Assembly: GCA_025210395.1 (NCBI GenBank) | Contig: JAOARV010000006.1 | Coordinates: 124,001-188,000 of the forward strand | Direction: 5' to 3' | DNA from: Marinisporobacter sp. | Lineage (GTDB): Bacteria > Bacillota > Clostridia > Peptostreptococcales > Thermotaleaceae | Length of the DNA: 64,000 nt | Part shown: positions 8,946 to 16,979 of the stretch, piece by piece | How the letters are laid out: each line of letters opens with the position of its first letter | Position numbering within the stretch: the stretch's first letter is position 1 | Notes under the pieces: generated by a model | Databases searched by the model: none | Seen by the model: the letters and a program-made list of their open reading frames with translations, nothing else | Told to the model about the DNA's origin: nothing | Translations under genes and position numbers: made by a program

Positions 8946-9056
8946 CTCTCATCTGTCGATACAAACGTATCGCAGGAATTGGCACCGATGCATATTTAAA
9001 TATATGCCGGTTGCCGGGTTTCACAGGGCCAGTCCCTCCACCTCTCTGGATAAGAG
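8946..9056 (-). promoter_or_regulatory. SAM-I (S-box) riboswitch aptamer
   Basis: Read on the minus strand, the leader has the S-box core: P1 arms CTCTTATC (9049-9056) and GATGAGAG (8946-8953), the GAGAGGTGGAGGGACTGGCC segment, TGAAACCCGGCAACC, and the GGTGCCAATTCCTGC segment. These are the conserved kink-turn, pseudoknot and SAM-binding parts of the SAM-I class. High SAM stops transcription before metNIQ. Confidence 0.96.
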
Positions 9057-9092
9057 ATATCCGTTTATTCATTTTTCCTTTGATTAATATTG

Positions 9093-9121
9093 AGTATAAC
9101 CATTTTTTAGAATTGTGTCAA
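9093..9121 (-). promoter_or_regulatory. Sigma-A promoter of the metNIQ leader
   Basis: TTGACA (9116-9121) and TATACT (9093-9098) on the minus strand, spaced by 17 bases, about 35 bases before the riboswitch P1 arm. Confidence 0.85.
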
Positions 9122-9212
9122 TACTTTTAAAAAAAAATTATATTTTAATAAAAAGGATATAATAAATAAATATAGAATATAAACTACAATAAAGGGAAAA
9201 GGTGGTGAAGTG

Positions 9213-9518
9213 ATGACTTACGAGTCAAAGCTAAAAAACGAGTTTACGGATGAGTTGTTTGAAGCAATATTATTACTCCAAAATGCAGAGGAATGCTATA
9301 GATTTTTTGAAGACATATGTACTATAAAGGAAATTCAAGCACTATCACAGCGCCTTAAGGTAGCAAAGCTTTTAAGAGAAAAGAAAACCTACAACGAGAT
9401 CGAAGAAATAACAGGAGCAAGCACAGCAACCATTAGTAGAATCAATCGTTGTCTAACCTATGGAGCGGATGGATATAACGTTATATTAGATCGATTAGAG
9501 GAAAATTCAAAGGAATAA
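9213..9518 (+). CDS. YerC/YecD-family TrpR-related regulator
   Basis: 101 residues. A helix-turn-helix protein of the TrpR superfamily (YerC/YecD type). LFEAILLLQNAEECYRFFEDICTIKEIQALSQRLKVAKLL matches the family's N-terminal helices, and KTYNEIEEITGASTATISRINRCL (about 58-82) is the HTH with the TGAS-x-ATISR recognition motif. The ATG at 9213 is preferred over the GTG at 9210 because AAAGGTGG lies 7 bases upstream. Ligand and targets are unknown. It stands alone, divergent from the metNIQ promoter and ended by a strong terminator. Confidence 0.88.
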   Translation: MTYESKLKNEFTDELFEAILLLQNAEECYRFFEDICTIKEIQALSQRLKVAKLLREKKTYNEIEEITGASTATISRINRCLTYGADGYNVILDRLEENSKE

Positions 9519-9562
9519 AAAAAGGTGTAACCTTCTAAAATAGGAGGTTGGCACCTTTTTTA
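9517..9562. terminator. Bidirectional terminator
   Basis: Stem AAAAAGGTG ... CACCTTTTT with additional inner AACCT/AGGTT pairing and T-runs on both sides. It serves the yerC-like gene and the convergent zinc-ribbon gene, whose stop overlaps it. Confidence 0.85.
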
Positions 9563-9898
9563 CTTTTCTTGAAGCCTGATTCCACAATTTGGACAGCATT
9601 TAGGTGTACCTTTTCCAAGATATCTATGACAGGAAGGACATTTCCAAAAGCTTCTAGAAAAAATCACATAAGAGATCATAAAACCTGCAAACAATCGAGT
9701 GATAACACGACCAGATATGCCCATATAACCTTCCTTGAAGGGATTAAAGGATAATAATTCAGGGGAAAATATACGAACGACTATGAATGCAAGGATTAAG
9801 AGAATATAAGGAATGCTTATGAGTAGTTGTTTTCGTTTGATTTTTTTAAAAGCTATAATGGCCTCTTCTACTTCTTGTGTACTATAATTAGAATTCAT
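9560..9898 (-). CDS. Membrane protein with C-terminal zinc ribbon
   Basis: 112 residues from ATG at 9898, which follows GGAGGTGAAAAA; the longer upstream frame has no binding site. There are two hydrophobic helices (about 26-44 and 65-85) and then a zinc-ribbon C-terminus [11 protein letters not shown]-x4-CCPNCG, with two CxxC knuckles. The N-terminal ~25 residues are a charged helix. The fold suggests a small membrane-anchored metal-binding adaptor; I do not recognise a named family. It is monocistronic, and its promoter must lie in the 9899-9975 region shared with the divergent padR gene. Confidence 0.7.
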   Translation of the reverse strand: MNSNYSTQEVEEAIIAFKKIKRKQLLISIPYILLILAFIVVRIFSPELLSFNPFKEGYMGISGRVITRLFAGFMISYVIFSRSFWKCPSCHRYLGKGTPKCCPNCGIRLQEK

Positions 9899-9975
9899 TT
9901 TTTTCACCTCCAAGAAGATAGTATACATGAAAAAAATCATGGGAACAAGAAGGTGTTTTTTTTTGAAACAGTACC

Positions 9976-10004
9976 TTGCATTAAACAGTAGCTTGTTATA
10001 TAAT
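9976..10004 (+). promoter_or_regulatory. Promoter of the padR operon
   Basis: TTGCAT (9976-9981) and TATAAT (9999-10004) with a 17-base spacer, 42 bases before the padR ATG. PadR repressors commonly autoregulate; an operator here is inferred, not seen. Confidence 0.65.
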
Positions 10005-10046
10005 ACTTATAAAGATAAAAAATTTACCGAAAGGAAAGAGATAAGA

Positions 10047-10370
10047 ATGAATATTCAATTTAAAAAAGGGGTACTGGAATTATGTGTATTATCTATTTTA
10101 AGTACAAAGGATTGCTATGGCTATGAATTAGTACACAATATTTCCGAGAGTATTACTATATCAGAAGGAACCATTTATCCCTTGTTGAGAAGGTTGACAA
10201 AAGAAGGACTCTTTACCACCTATCTTAAAGAATCTCAAGAAGGACCACCAAGAAAATATTATCAATTAACAGATGAAGGGAAAAAAGCAAAAGAAGAATT
10301 AACCAAAGAATGGTTTGCTTTTGTAGAAGGGGTCAATCAAGTCATTGGAAAGGATGAGAAAAGTGAATAA
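10047..10370 (+). CDS. PadR-family transcriptional regulator
   Basis: 107 residues, typical of the short PadR subfamily. Winged-helix motif [26 protein letters not shown] (5-30), then [19 protein letters not shown] (recognition helix), the wing [15 protein letters not shown], and a C-terminal dimerisation helix. The ATG at 10047 follows AAGGAAAGAG; the frame extends 40 codons upstream but runs through the promoter, so that extension is rejected. First gene of a padR / DUF1700 / DUF4097 operon, whose membrane and envelope products imply that the regulator answers to an envelope signal. Confidence 0.9.
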   Translation: MNIQFKKGVLELCVLSILSTKDCYGYELVHNISESITISEGTIYPLLRRLTKEGLFTTYLKESQEGPPRKYYQLTDEGKKAKEELTKEWFAFVEGVNQVIGKDEKSE

Positions 10371-10944
10371 AAGTGATTATTTAAAGAAGTTAGAAGAGTT
10401 GCTAAAAAAGCTTTCAAAAGAAGAACGGGAAGAAATTTTAATGGATTATGAGGAACATTTCACCTTCGCTTTAGAAGAAGGTAAAACTGAAGATGAAATT
10501 ATTAAGGATTTAGGAAATCCAGATGAAATTGCAAAGCAATATATAGCAAATAGTGTGATCCATCAAGCAACAGAGAATCCATCATTTTCAAATATTGTAA
10601 GAGCTGTGTTTACAATTGTTGCACTTGGATTTTTCAATATAGTATTTGTATTAGGACCTTTTTTAGGAGTTAGTGGAGCTTTAGTAGGTCTTTTCGCAGG
10701 AGCTATTGGTGTATTTATTGCTGGAATTTCATTATTTGGTGGAATTGTTTTAAAACCATTACTTGGTTCATTAGTCTCTATGCCTATAGTCATGACTTCA
10801 AACCCATTGGCAACAATCTTTTTAGGAATTGGTGTGACTGCATTAGGAATACTTTTTTTTATAGGAAATTGCTATTTGACAAAATGGTTATATAAGCTTA
10901 CATTAAAATATTTAAAGATGAATTTAAAAATTATTAAGAAATAA
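10363..10944 (+). CDS. DUF1700 (HAAS) membrane protein
   Basis: 193 residues from GTG at 10363, overlapping the padR stop by 8 bases; GGAAAGGA lies upstream at usable spacing. The N-terminal ~65 residues are the HAAS helical domain ([30 protein letters not shown]...[17 protein letters not shown]), which typically couples to the PadR protein. From about 80 on, three or four Gly-rich membrane helices follow. In this conserved gene trio it probably transmits membrane state to the PadR repressor; this is family context rather than anything shown here. The exact start is uncertain by one or two codons either way. Confidence 0.88.
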   Translation: MNKSDYLKKLEELLKKLSKEEREEILMDYEEHFTFALEEGKTEDEIIKDLGNPDEIAKQYIANSVIHQATENPSFSNIVRAVFTIVALGFFNIVFVLGPFLGVSGALVGLFAGAIGVFIAGISLFGGIVLKPLLGSLVSMPIVMTSNPLATIFLGIGVTALGILFFIGNCYLTKWLYKLTLKYLKMNLKIIKK

Positions 10945-10972
10945 TAAAGACTAACTTGGTAGGAGGTTTAAT

Positions 10973-11854
10973 ATGAATAAAAATATGAAAAAAATTGTTT
11001 TATGGACATTTGCTATTATGATTGTGTCCTTTGGGATTTCAGCAGGATTATTTATGCAAGCTGGAGAAAATATCTTACACATAACTGATTCTGATAAACA
11101 AAAGGATATTGAGAATAATGTGGATATTACTAAAAACATAGAAATAGAAAAGGTTGAGAACATTGATATAGATATGATCAGTACAAATGTGAAGGTCATA
11201 TCAGAAGATAGAAAAGATATAAAGATTCATTTTTATGGAACAACGAATGAGAAGGTGACTCCATTAAATATAGAAAAAAAGGATAATTCCATATTTGTAA
11301 AAGAAAAAAAGAAGAATGAAATGGTTATCAATATAGGAAAAGGGAATGGATCAGATACTAATTTAGATGTATACATTCCAAAGGATTATTCAAAAAATAT
11401 AGATATAGAAGCAGTATCAGGAGAGATTGATTTTGGAAAGCTTCAAATGGAAATGGTGAATATTTCAACTGTATCAGGAGATATTGAAGGGGAAGAAATA
11501 GATGCAAAAAAAGGTAGCTTTAAAACTGTTTCTGGAGATATAGAAATAGAAGCATCTAAAGGAAATTTATATGCAAAATCTGTTTCCGGAGATATGTCTA
11601 CAAAAGTTGAAGATTTGAAGGATGATTTAGCTTTCAAATCTACATCTGGAAATATTGAAATAAAGTTTTTTAAAACAATTCCATTTCGTTTAGAAGCAAG
11701 CTCTACATCCGGAGAGATCAATTGCGAATTTCCTATAAAAATAGAGAAAAATGAAGGTAGAAACAAGCTTTATGGAAATGTTGGAAAAGGTGAAGATATA
11801 AAAAATACAATCCATATTGATACGGTTTCAGGTGATATTGATTTGGGGAAATAA
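10973..11854 (+). CDS. DUF4097 (toastrack) beta-repeat protein
   Basis: 293 residues. One N-terminal membrane anchor (about 7-25), a linker, then a right-handed beta-repeat region from 60 to 293 with a recurring (V/T)SG-(D/E/N)I pattern: AVSGEIDF, TVSGDIEG, TVSGDIEI, SVSGDMST, STSGNIEI, STSGEINC, TVSGDIDL. This is the signature of the DUF4097 / toastrack fold found with PadR and HAAS proteins and in PspC/Lia-type envelope stress systems. Topology suggests the beta domain faces the outside. GTAGGAGG precedes the ATG, and a strong terminator follows. Confidence 0.9.
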   Translation: MNKNMKKIVLWTFAIMIVSFGISAGLFMQAGENILHITDSDKQKDIENNVDITKNIEIEKVENIDIDMISTNVKVISEDRKDIKIHFYGTTNEKVTPLNIEKKDNSIFVKEKKKNEMVINIGKGNGSDTNLDVYIPKDYSKNIDIEAVSGEIDFGKLQMEMVNISTVSGDIEGEEIDAKKGSFKTVSGDIEIEASKGNLYAKSVSGDMSTKVEDLKDDLAFKSTSGNIEIKFFKTIPFRLEASSTSGEINCEFPIKIEKNEGRNKLYGNVGKGEDIKNTIHIDTVSGDIDLGK

Positions 11855-11855
11855 T

Positions 11856-11900
11856 TTAGAATGAGCAGTCCACTATGGACTGCTCTAAATCATTTTATGA
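11856..11900 (+). terminator. Terminator of the padR operon
   Basis: 9-bp perfect stem GAGCAGTCC (11863-11871) / GGACTGCTC (11877-11885) flanked by TTTAGA/TCTAAA, then CATTTTAT. It may also serve the convergent ilvD gene. Confidence 0.8.
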
Positions 11901-11922
11901 AAAATATTTTTTGGATTTTTCT

Positions 11923-13581
11923 TTATTTTAACACAGCTCCCGTACTTGCAGAAGTAACGAGTTTTGCATATCTTGCTAAATAGCCCTTAGTAACCTTTGG
12001 CTCAGGTTGTACAAAGCTTTCTTTTCGTTTCGCTATCTCTTCATCACTTAATTTCACTTCTAATTTTTTATTAGGAATATCAATACTGATCATATCTCCA
12101 TTTTCAATAAGACCAATAAGTCCTCCCTCCATAGCCTCAGGGGAAACATGACCAATGGCAGCGCCACGAGTAGCTCCTGAGAATCTACCATCCGTAAGGA
12201 GTGCTACGTCCTTATCAAGTCCCATACCAGCAATGGCAGAGGTTGGGGATAGCATCTCTCTCATGCCAGGGCCACCCTTAGGACCTTCATATCTGATTAC
12301 AACTACATCACCTTTTACAATCTTTCCGTCAAAAATAGCTTCTACTGCTTCTTCTTCTGAGTTGTATACCTTTGCAGGACCAACGTGGACTAACATTTCA
12401 TCAGCTACTGCTGATTCTTTTACAACAGCGCCATCTACTGCTAGATTCCCCCTAAGAATAGCAAGTCCACCTTTATTTCTATAAGGATTTTCAATTGGAT
12501 GAATAATTTCGTAGTCAAGTACTTTTCGCGGTTTTAAGTTTTCTCCAACATTTTGTCCTGTAACGGTCATTACATCTAGGTTGATTAAATCTTTTTTAGT
12601 TAGTTCTGCCATAAGAGCAGGGATTCCTCCTGCACGATGAAGATCTTCCATATGATGCTTGCCACTAGGGCTAAGCTTTGTAAGATATGGAGTTACTTGA
12701 CTAATTTCATCAAATAAATCAAGGGGGAGTGGTATACCTGCTTCATGGGCGATTGCTGGTAGATGTAGGACTGTGTTAGAAGAACCAGCCATTGCCATAT
12801 CCACAGTGATTGCATTTTTAAAGGCATCAAGTGTAAGGATGTCTAATGGTTTTATGTCATTTCTCACACAATCCATTACTTTCATTCCTGCATATTTTGC
12901 AAGCTGAATTCTCTCACCTGAGTGAGCAGCAGCCGTACCATTAAAGGGAAGACCCATTCCTAGTACTTCTGTTAAGCAATTCATGCTATTAGCGGTGAAA
13001 AGTCCTGAGCAAGAACCACATCCAGGACAAGATTTTCTTGCTAATTCTTCTAATTCTTCCGCTGTCATTTTATTGTCTTTAAAGGATCCAACACCTTCTA
13101 TAACACTACTAAAATCTAATGCTTTGCCATTATGCTCTCCTGCTCTCATCGGACCACCACTAACAACTACTGCTGGAATATTTAATCTTGCAGCAGCCAT
13201 AAGCATTCCAGGAACGATTTTATCACAGTTTGGAATAAGAACTAATCCATCAAAGGCATGTCCCATTGCCATAGCTTCAATGGAATCAGCAATAAGCTCA
13301 CGACTTGCCAAGGGGTATTTCATTCCATCATGTCCCATAGCAATTCCATCACAAATTCCTATTGCTGGGAATTCTACAGGAGTTCCCCCTGCCATAGCAA
13401 CGCCCATTTTAGCAGCTTCTGCAATTCGATCTAAGTGCATATGCCCTGCTATGATTTCATTTTGGGCATTAACAATACCAATAAGGGGTCTGTCTATTTC
13501 TTCTTTTGTATATCCCATTCCATAAAATAAAGATCTTACAGGAGCTCCCTTTGCACCTTTTTTTATTTGATCGCTTTTCAT
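11923..13581 (-). CDS. ilvD: Dihydroxy-acid dehydratase
   Basis: 552 residues, full length. Dehydrates 2,3-dihydroxy-isovalerate and 2,3-dihydroxy-3-methylvalerate to the 2-keto acids of valine and isoleucine synthesis; a cytoplasmic Fe-S enzyme. Landmarks: [11 protein letters not shown] (70s-80s), [11 protein letters not shown] (Cys119, Lys121), [12 protein letters not shown] (185-195, cluster ligand region), [11 protein letters not shown], the Mg-binding and substrate region, and the C-terminal [22 protein letters not shown] precedes the ATG. It is a single gene with its own T-box leader; no other branched-chain genes adjoin it. Confidence 0.97.
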   Translation of the reverse strand: MKSDQIKKGAKGAPVRSLFYGMGYTKEEIDRPLIGIVNAQNEIIAGHMHLDRIAEAAKMGVAMAGGTPVEFPAIGICDGIAMGHDGMKYPLASRELIADSIEAMAMGHAFDGLVLIPNCDKIVPGMLMAAARLNIPAVVVSGGPMRAGEHNGKALDFSSVIEGVGSFKDNKMTAEELEELARKSCPGCGSCSGLFTANSMNCLTEVLGMGLPFNGTAAAHSGERIQLAKYAGMKVMDCVRNDIKPLDILTLDAFKNAITVDMAMAGSSNTVLHLPAIAHEAGIPLPLDLFDEISQVTPYLTKLSPSGKHHMEDLHRAGGIPALMAELTKKDLINLDVMTVTGQNVGENLKPRKVLDYEIIHPIENPYRNKGGLAILRGNLAVDGAVVKESAVADEMLVHVGPAKVYNSEEEAVEAIFDGKIVKGDVVVIRYEGPKGGPGMREMLSPTSAIAGMGLDKDVALLTDGRFSGATRGAAIGHVSPEAMEGGLIGLIENGDMISIDIPNKKLEVKLSDEEIAKRKESFVQPEPKVTKGYLARYAKLVTSASTGAVLK

Positions 13582-13611
13582 AAAAAATCCTCCTTTAGTA
13601 TAGAAATGATA

Positions 13612-13872
13612 AAAAATCTCTCGTCCCTAAGATATAACCTTATATCTTAGGGACGAGAGATTTTTCTCGTGGTACCACCCTAATTTATCATTCATTCACA
13701 TGAATTATCTCTTCAGGTCAAATCATTAACCCTAGCCATATAACGGTGGCACTTCTAAATAATATAGAATCCCGGCCTTGCCTACTTGAATAGTTTCGAC
13801 TTGGCAGCTTTGGAGTGATTATTGTATACTACTTTAACGCTGATTTTCAGCAAATATCAGCTCTCTGTAGTT
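13612..13872 (-). promoter_or_regulatory. T-box leader of ilvD, probable isoleucine (AUC) specifier
   Basis: Read on the minus strand it has the 5' Stem I sequence ACAGAGAGCTGATATTTGCTG with the AATCAGC return strand, a specifier region AATCACTCCAAAGCTG in which ATC (13817-13819) occupies the specifier position, the stem II/III region, the T-box proper GGGTGGTACCACGAG near 13667-13681, and a terminator of two perfect 25-base arms (13612-13636 and 13641-13665) with a 4-base loop. Uncharged tRNA-Ile would favour the antiterminator and allow ilvD transcription. The T-box class is certain; the AUC assignment is by pattern. Confidence 0.93.
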
Positions 13873-13941
13873 AAAGAAACATGTATTTTTCTCTCCATCA
13901 TTGCTTTTGAAATTTTATTTTTCTGAAAATTAATTAAACCT

Positions 13942-13970
13942 ATTTTACTACTGATTGCTAGGTTCGTCAA
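13942..13970 (-). promoter_or_regulatory. Sigma-A promoter of the ilvD T-box leader
   Basis: TTGACG (13965-13970) and TAAAAT (13942-13947) on the minus strand with a 17-base spacer, about 70 bases upstream of T-box Stem I. Confidence 0.7.
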
Positions 13971-14089
13971 CATAAAATATGAAAATTTTTAAAATAAAGA
14001 TAAGATTGAATACAGATAGTTTATTCATATTTATTTCAAAAAATACATATACAATAATAGACAAACGATCTAAATAAACATTGAAAACC

Positions 14090-14118
14090 TTGATAAGTGA
14101 GGACAGATAGCATATAAT
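14090..14118 (+). promoter_or_regulatory. Sigma-A promoter of the mgtE leader
   Basis: TTGATA (14090-14095) and TATAAT (14113-14118) separated by 17 bases, about 24 bases before the M-box aptamer. The 120 bases between this and the divergent ilvD promoter hold nothing else I can identify. Confidence 0.8.
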
Positions 14119-14141
14119 AATAGTGATAAGTTAAGATGAAT

Positions 14142-14281
14142 GTTAGGTGAGGCTCCTATTGAGATATACGCTGATGCCCGGAAATGTCGAGAGACGCCAA
14201 CGGGTTAACAGGTATAATCGCGAAGGTTATATTTAATGCAGCTGACCAGAGAGTCAAAGCTCAATAGTGCTAAAGCTCAAC
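14142..14281 (+). promoter_or_regulatory. M-box (ykoK) magnesium riboswitch aptamer
   Basis: Contains the M-box conserved blocks in order: TTAGGTGAGGCTCCTATTGA, GATATACGCTG-TGCCC, AATGTCGAGAGACGCCAACG, GGTTAACAGG, TTTAATGCAGCTGA, and AGTGCTAAAGCTC closing the base. M-box RNA folds when cytoplasmic Mg2+ is high and turns off the downstream transporter gene, here mgtE. Confidence 0.95.
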
Positions 14282-14299
14282 ATAGGAAAAGATATTTTT

Positions 14300-14330
14300 C
14301 TCTACTGTTGAGTAGAGTTTTTTGTTTTTA
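14300..14330 (+). terminator. M-box expression-platform terminator
   Basis: Stem CTCTACT (14300-14306) / AGTAGAG (14311-14317) with loop GTTG, followed by TTTTTTGTTTTT. The left part can alternatively pair with the upstream AGCTCAAC segment of the aptamer. Confidence 0.85.
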
Positions 14331-14351
14331 CAAAATAACGAAAGGTTGGTG

Positions 14352-14450
14352 ATGGTTGTGGATGCTAGTCCCTTACCGAAACGGAAAACTAGTAAAATAA
14401 ATATTGTAAGAAGAGCCATAACCATCAGTTGGTGTTTATGGCTCTTCTAA
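14352..14450 (+). CDS. Candidate 32-residue leader peptide (uORF) of mgtE
   Basis: ATG at 14352 is preceded by AAAGG at a 6-base spacing, directly after the M-box terminator U-run. The peptide begins MVVDASPLPKRKTSK and ends ISWCLWLF. Its stop codon (14448-14450) abuts the mgtE ribosome binding site AGGAGGG (14451-14457). DASPLPKRK resembles the DPTPLPRRR segment of MgtL, the enterobacterial mgtA leader peptide whose translation senses Mg2+/proline. The last third of the uORF coincides with a 13-bp perfect hairpin. It was not part of the ORFs longer than 60 codons. Translation is unproven; the motif match, ribosome binding site and position are what support it. Confidence 0.5.
   Translation: MVVDASPLPKRKTSKINIVRRAITISWCLWLF
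14409..14448 (+). promoter_or_regulatory. Leader hairpin overlapping the uORF, next to the mgtE ribosome binding site
   Basis: 13-bp perfect stem (14409-14421 with 14436-14448) around a 14-base loop, without a U-run, so not a simple terminator. An alternative 8-bp pairing joins TGATGGTT (14350-14357, covering the uORF start codon) to AACCATCA (14420-14427, part of this stem and loop). The two structures compete. Confidence 0.6.
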
Positions 14451-14463
14451 AGGAGGGCTTTTG

Positions 14464-15801
14464 ATGAAGGATTATGTAATTGAACTAATGAACACCAAAA
14501 GATACGCGGATGCAAGACGGGAAATGCTAGAGATGAATCCAGTAGATATTGCAGAGCTTTTAGAAGAGATGGATACCAATAATACACTGATTCTTTTTAG
14601 AATGATGCCTAAAAATATTGCTGTAGATGTATTTGCCAATTTATCCAATGAAAATCAAATGCATGTTATTAATGCTATTACAGATAAAGAAATTAGTTAT
14701 ATTATGGACGAGTTATATTTTGATGATATGATTGATATTTTAGAAGAAATGCCAGCAACGATTGTGAAAAAGATATTAAAAAATACAAAAGAAGAAGAAA
14801 GAAAGCTGATCAATCAGTTTTTAAATTATCCTGCAAATTCAGCTGGAAGCTTAATGACCATAGAATATGTTGGTCTTAAAAAAGAAATGACCGTCAAGCG
14901 AGCAATGGAATATATCAAAAGAATAGGGATTGATAAAGAAACGATTTATACTTGCTATGTGATGAGTGAAAATCGAAAATTAGAAGGAATCGTATCCTTA
15001 AGAAAAATCGTTGTGAGTGATGATGAGAAAACCATTGAAGAAATTATGGATACGGGAGTTATTTATGTAAATACTTTTGATGATCAGGAAGAGATTGCTC
15101 ATGTCTTTAAAAAATACGATTTTATTGCATTACCTGTTGTAGACAAGGAAGAAAGACTTCTTGGAATTATTACCATAGATGATATTGTAGATGTTATAGA
15201 AGAAGAAAATACAGAAGACTTTCATAAAATGGCAGCCATGGAGCCTTCAGAAGAAGAATATCTTGAAACAAGTGTTTTTACATTAGCGAGAAAAAGAATT
15301 GTTTGGTTGATGGCACTTATGATTTCAGCCATATTTACAGGGAGTATTATTAGTAAATTTGAAGATGTACTTCAATCGGTTGTAGCACTTGCTGCCTTTA
15401 TGCCCATGCTTATGGGAACAGGCGGAAACGCTGGAGCTCAATCAGCTACCCTTGTGATTAGGGGGATGGCATTAGATGAAATTGATCTTAGCGATATTTT
15501 ACAAGTTGTTTGGAAAGAATTAAGAGTAAGCTTTATTGTAGGGATTATTTTATCCTTTGTAAATTTTATCCGAATTTATTATTTCCAACATGTAGATATT
15601 AGAATTGCTGCTACTGTATGTCTTACCCTTATTGTAGTAGTCGTACTAGCAAAGCTTGTTGGAGGGACATTACCTATTATTGCAAAGACTTTAAAGCTTG
15701 ACCCTGCTATTATGGCAAGCCCAATGATTACAACTATTGTAGATGCTGTATCATTATTTATCTATTTTTCAATGGCAACAAAATTTTTAGGAATAGCATA
15801 A
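14464..15801 (+). CDS. mgtE: Magnesium transporter MgtE
   Basis: 445 residues. Mg2+-selective channel. Order: N-terminal superhelical domain (to about 130), tandem CBS domains (about 130-255: SLMTIEYVGLKKEMTV, GIVSLRKIV, LLGIITIDDIVDVIEEE), a connecting helix, then five C-terminal membrane helices including the pore signature PMLMGTGGNAGAQSATLVIRGMAL. The cytoplasmic CBS/N domains bind Mg2+ and close the pore, adding a protein-level control on top of the M-box RNA. Start ATG 14464, six bases past AGGAGGG, rather than the adjacent TTG. Confidence 0.96.
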   Translation: MKDYVIELMNTKRYADARREMLEMNPVDIAELLEEMDTNNTLILFRMMPKNIAVDVFANLSNENQMHVINAITDKEISYIMDELYFDDMIDILEEMPATIVKKILKNTKEEERKLINQFLNYPANSAGSLMTIEYVGLKKEMTVKRAMEYIKRIGIDKETIYTCYVMSENRKLEGIVSLRKIVVSDDEKTIEEIMDTGVIYVNTFDDQEEIAHVFKKYDFIALPVVDKEERLLGIITIDDIVDVIEEENTEDFHKMAAMEPSEEEYLETSVFTLARKRIVWLMALMISAIFTGSIISKFEDVLQSVVALAAFMPMLMGTGGNAGAQSATLVIRGMALDEIDLSDILQVVWKELRVSFIVGIILSFVNFIRIYYFQHVDIRIAATVCLTLIVVVVLAKLVGGTLPIIAKTLKLDPAIMASPMITTIVDAVSLFIYFSMATKFLGIA

Positions 15802-15890
15802 AATATAGAGCTGTAGACCTATTATGACAAATGCTCTTTGTTTACGATACATTTATATAAGATAGGGGAATATATTTGGAGGTTAAGGGA

Positions 15891-16487
15891 ATGGCAAAGG
15901 ACGTTATTTTAGAGCAGCATATTATGAAAAAAAATAAAATACCTGTATTGACAAAAGATACAGATTGGAAAAATCTTTTTGAAGTGCATATGACAAAGGC
16001 TATGAAAAAGATAGCAAAAGAGCTCGATCAAAAAGTAGCTGAGGAGAAAGATACAAAAAAGCAAATTAAAGCCCATAAAAAGCTAAAACAAAATCTGATG
16101 GAGCGGGTTCTTAAATTATCAGATGAAGTAAACAATAATAAAAATAAAGAGGCTCTTATTAGACTAGAAGATGCCAAAGAAAAAATACTTGAAGTGAATG
16201 ATCGTATAGATGAATTTCAGTTTAAGATTGAAATGCTTCCTAAGGAAATAGAGCTTTTAAATATGGAATTACTAAAAGAATCTATTGAAATAGCTTATAA
16301 AGATATAGAGGAAGGCAATAAAAAGCTTAAGACCCTTACAGCAGAGATCATCAAATTAAGAGATGAATTAAAAAGTAGTTGGGATGAAAAATTAAATTTA
16401 GAAAGTCGTGTAGAAACATTATATTCTTATTTACACAATACCCTAGGGCATGAACAAACGAATAAATTAGATAAAAAATTTCTTTAA
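15891..16487 (+). CDS. Cytoplasmic coiled-coil protein, unknown
   Basis: 198 residues, almost wholly helical and Lys/Glu-rich, with predicted coiled-coil stretches about 45-80 and 90-180; no signal peptide or membrane helix. The N-terminal 35 residues (AKDVILEQHIMKKNKIPVLTKDTDWKNLF) look globular. ATG 15891 is preferred over upstream TTG 15876 because TTTGGAGG ends 9 bases before it. It lies between mgtE and acpS with a terminator after it. I do not recognise a named family. Confidence 0.7.
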   Translation: MAKDVILEQHIMKKNKIPVLTKDTDWKNLFEVHMTKAMKKIAKELDQKVAEEKDTKKQIKAHKKLKQNLMERVLKLSDEVNNNKNKEALIRLEDAKEKILEVNDRIDEFQFKIEMLPKEIELLNMELLKESIEIAYKDIEEGNKKLKTLTAEIIKLRDELKSSWDEKLNLESRVETLYSYLHNTLGHEQTNKLDKKFL

Positions 16488-16518
16488 AAGTACGTAAAAT
16501 CACGTACTTTTTTTTTGC
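16486..16518 (+). terminator. Terminator after the coiled-coil gene
   Basis: Stem AAAGTACGT / ACGTACTTT with a 6-base loop followed by nine Ts. Confidence 0.9.
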
Positions 16519-16576
16519 TAAAAAAGCAAATTTTATATAAAATAGAAGTATAAAAAATAGAATAGGAGATAAATGG

Positions 16577-16942
16577 ATGAAAGGTATCGGCATAGACATA
16601 ATAGAAATAGAAAGAATAGCTAATGCCATAGATCGCAATGATCAATTTTTAAAGAGAATATTTACAGACAAAGAGATTGCTTATTTTTCAACAATAAACT
16701 ATCGAAAAAACACCATTGCAGGAAACTTTGCAGCAAAGGAAGCAGTTATGAAAGCCTTAGGAACAGGTCTTAGAAATTTTAAGTGGACAGATATAGAAAT
16801 TGAGAGAGACACTTTGGGAAAACCACATGTGTTTCTTTACAATAATGCAAAAAAAATAGCAGAAGAAAAACAAATGAAGAAAATACTCATAAGCATATCT
16901 CATAGCAAAGATTATGCTATTGCACAAGCTTTTGCTGAGTAA
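16577..16942 (+). CDS. acpS: Holo-[acyl-carrier-protein] synthase
   Basis: 121 residues. Transfers the 4'-phosphopantetheine arm of CoA to acyl carrier protein for fatty acid synthesis. Family motifs: GIGIDIIEIERIANAI with the Mg2+-binding Asp at the N-terminus, FTDKEIAYF, NTIAGNFAAKEAVMKALGTGL (second metal ligand Glu) and LISISHSKDYAIAQAF. AGGAGATAA precedes the ATG. It begins an acpS-nnr-gerS-alr cluster; acpS next to nnr is common in Clostridia. Confidence 0.96.
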   Translation: MKGIGIDIIEIERIANAIDRNDQFLKRIFTDKEIAYFSTINYRKNTIAGNFAAKEAVMKALGTGLRNFKWTDIEIERDTLGKPHVFLYNNAKKIAEEKQMKKILISISHSKDYAIAQAFAE

Positions 16943-16979
16943 TAGACAGGATATAAAATTATAGGGGTGAAAATGTGAT

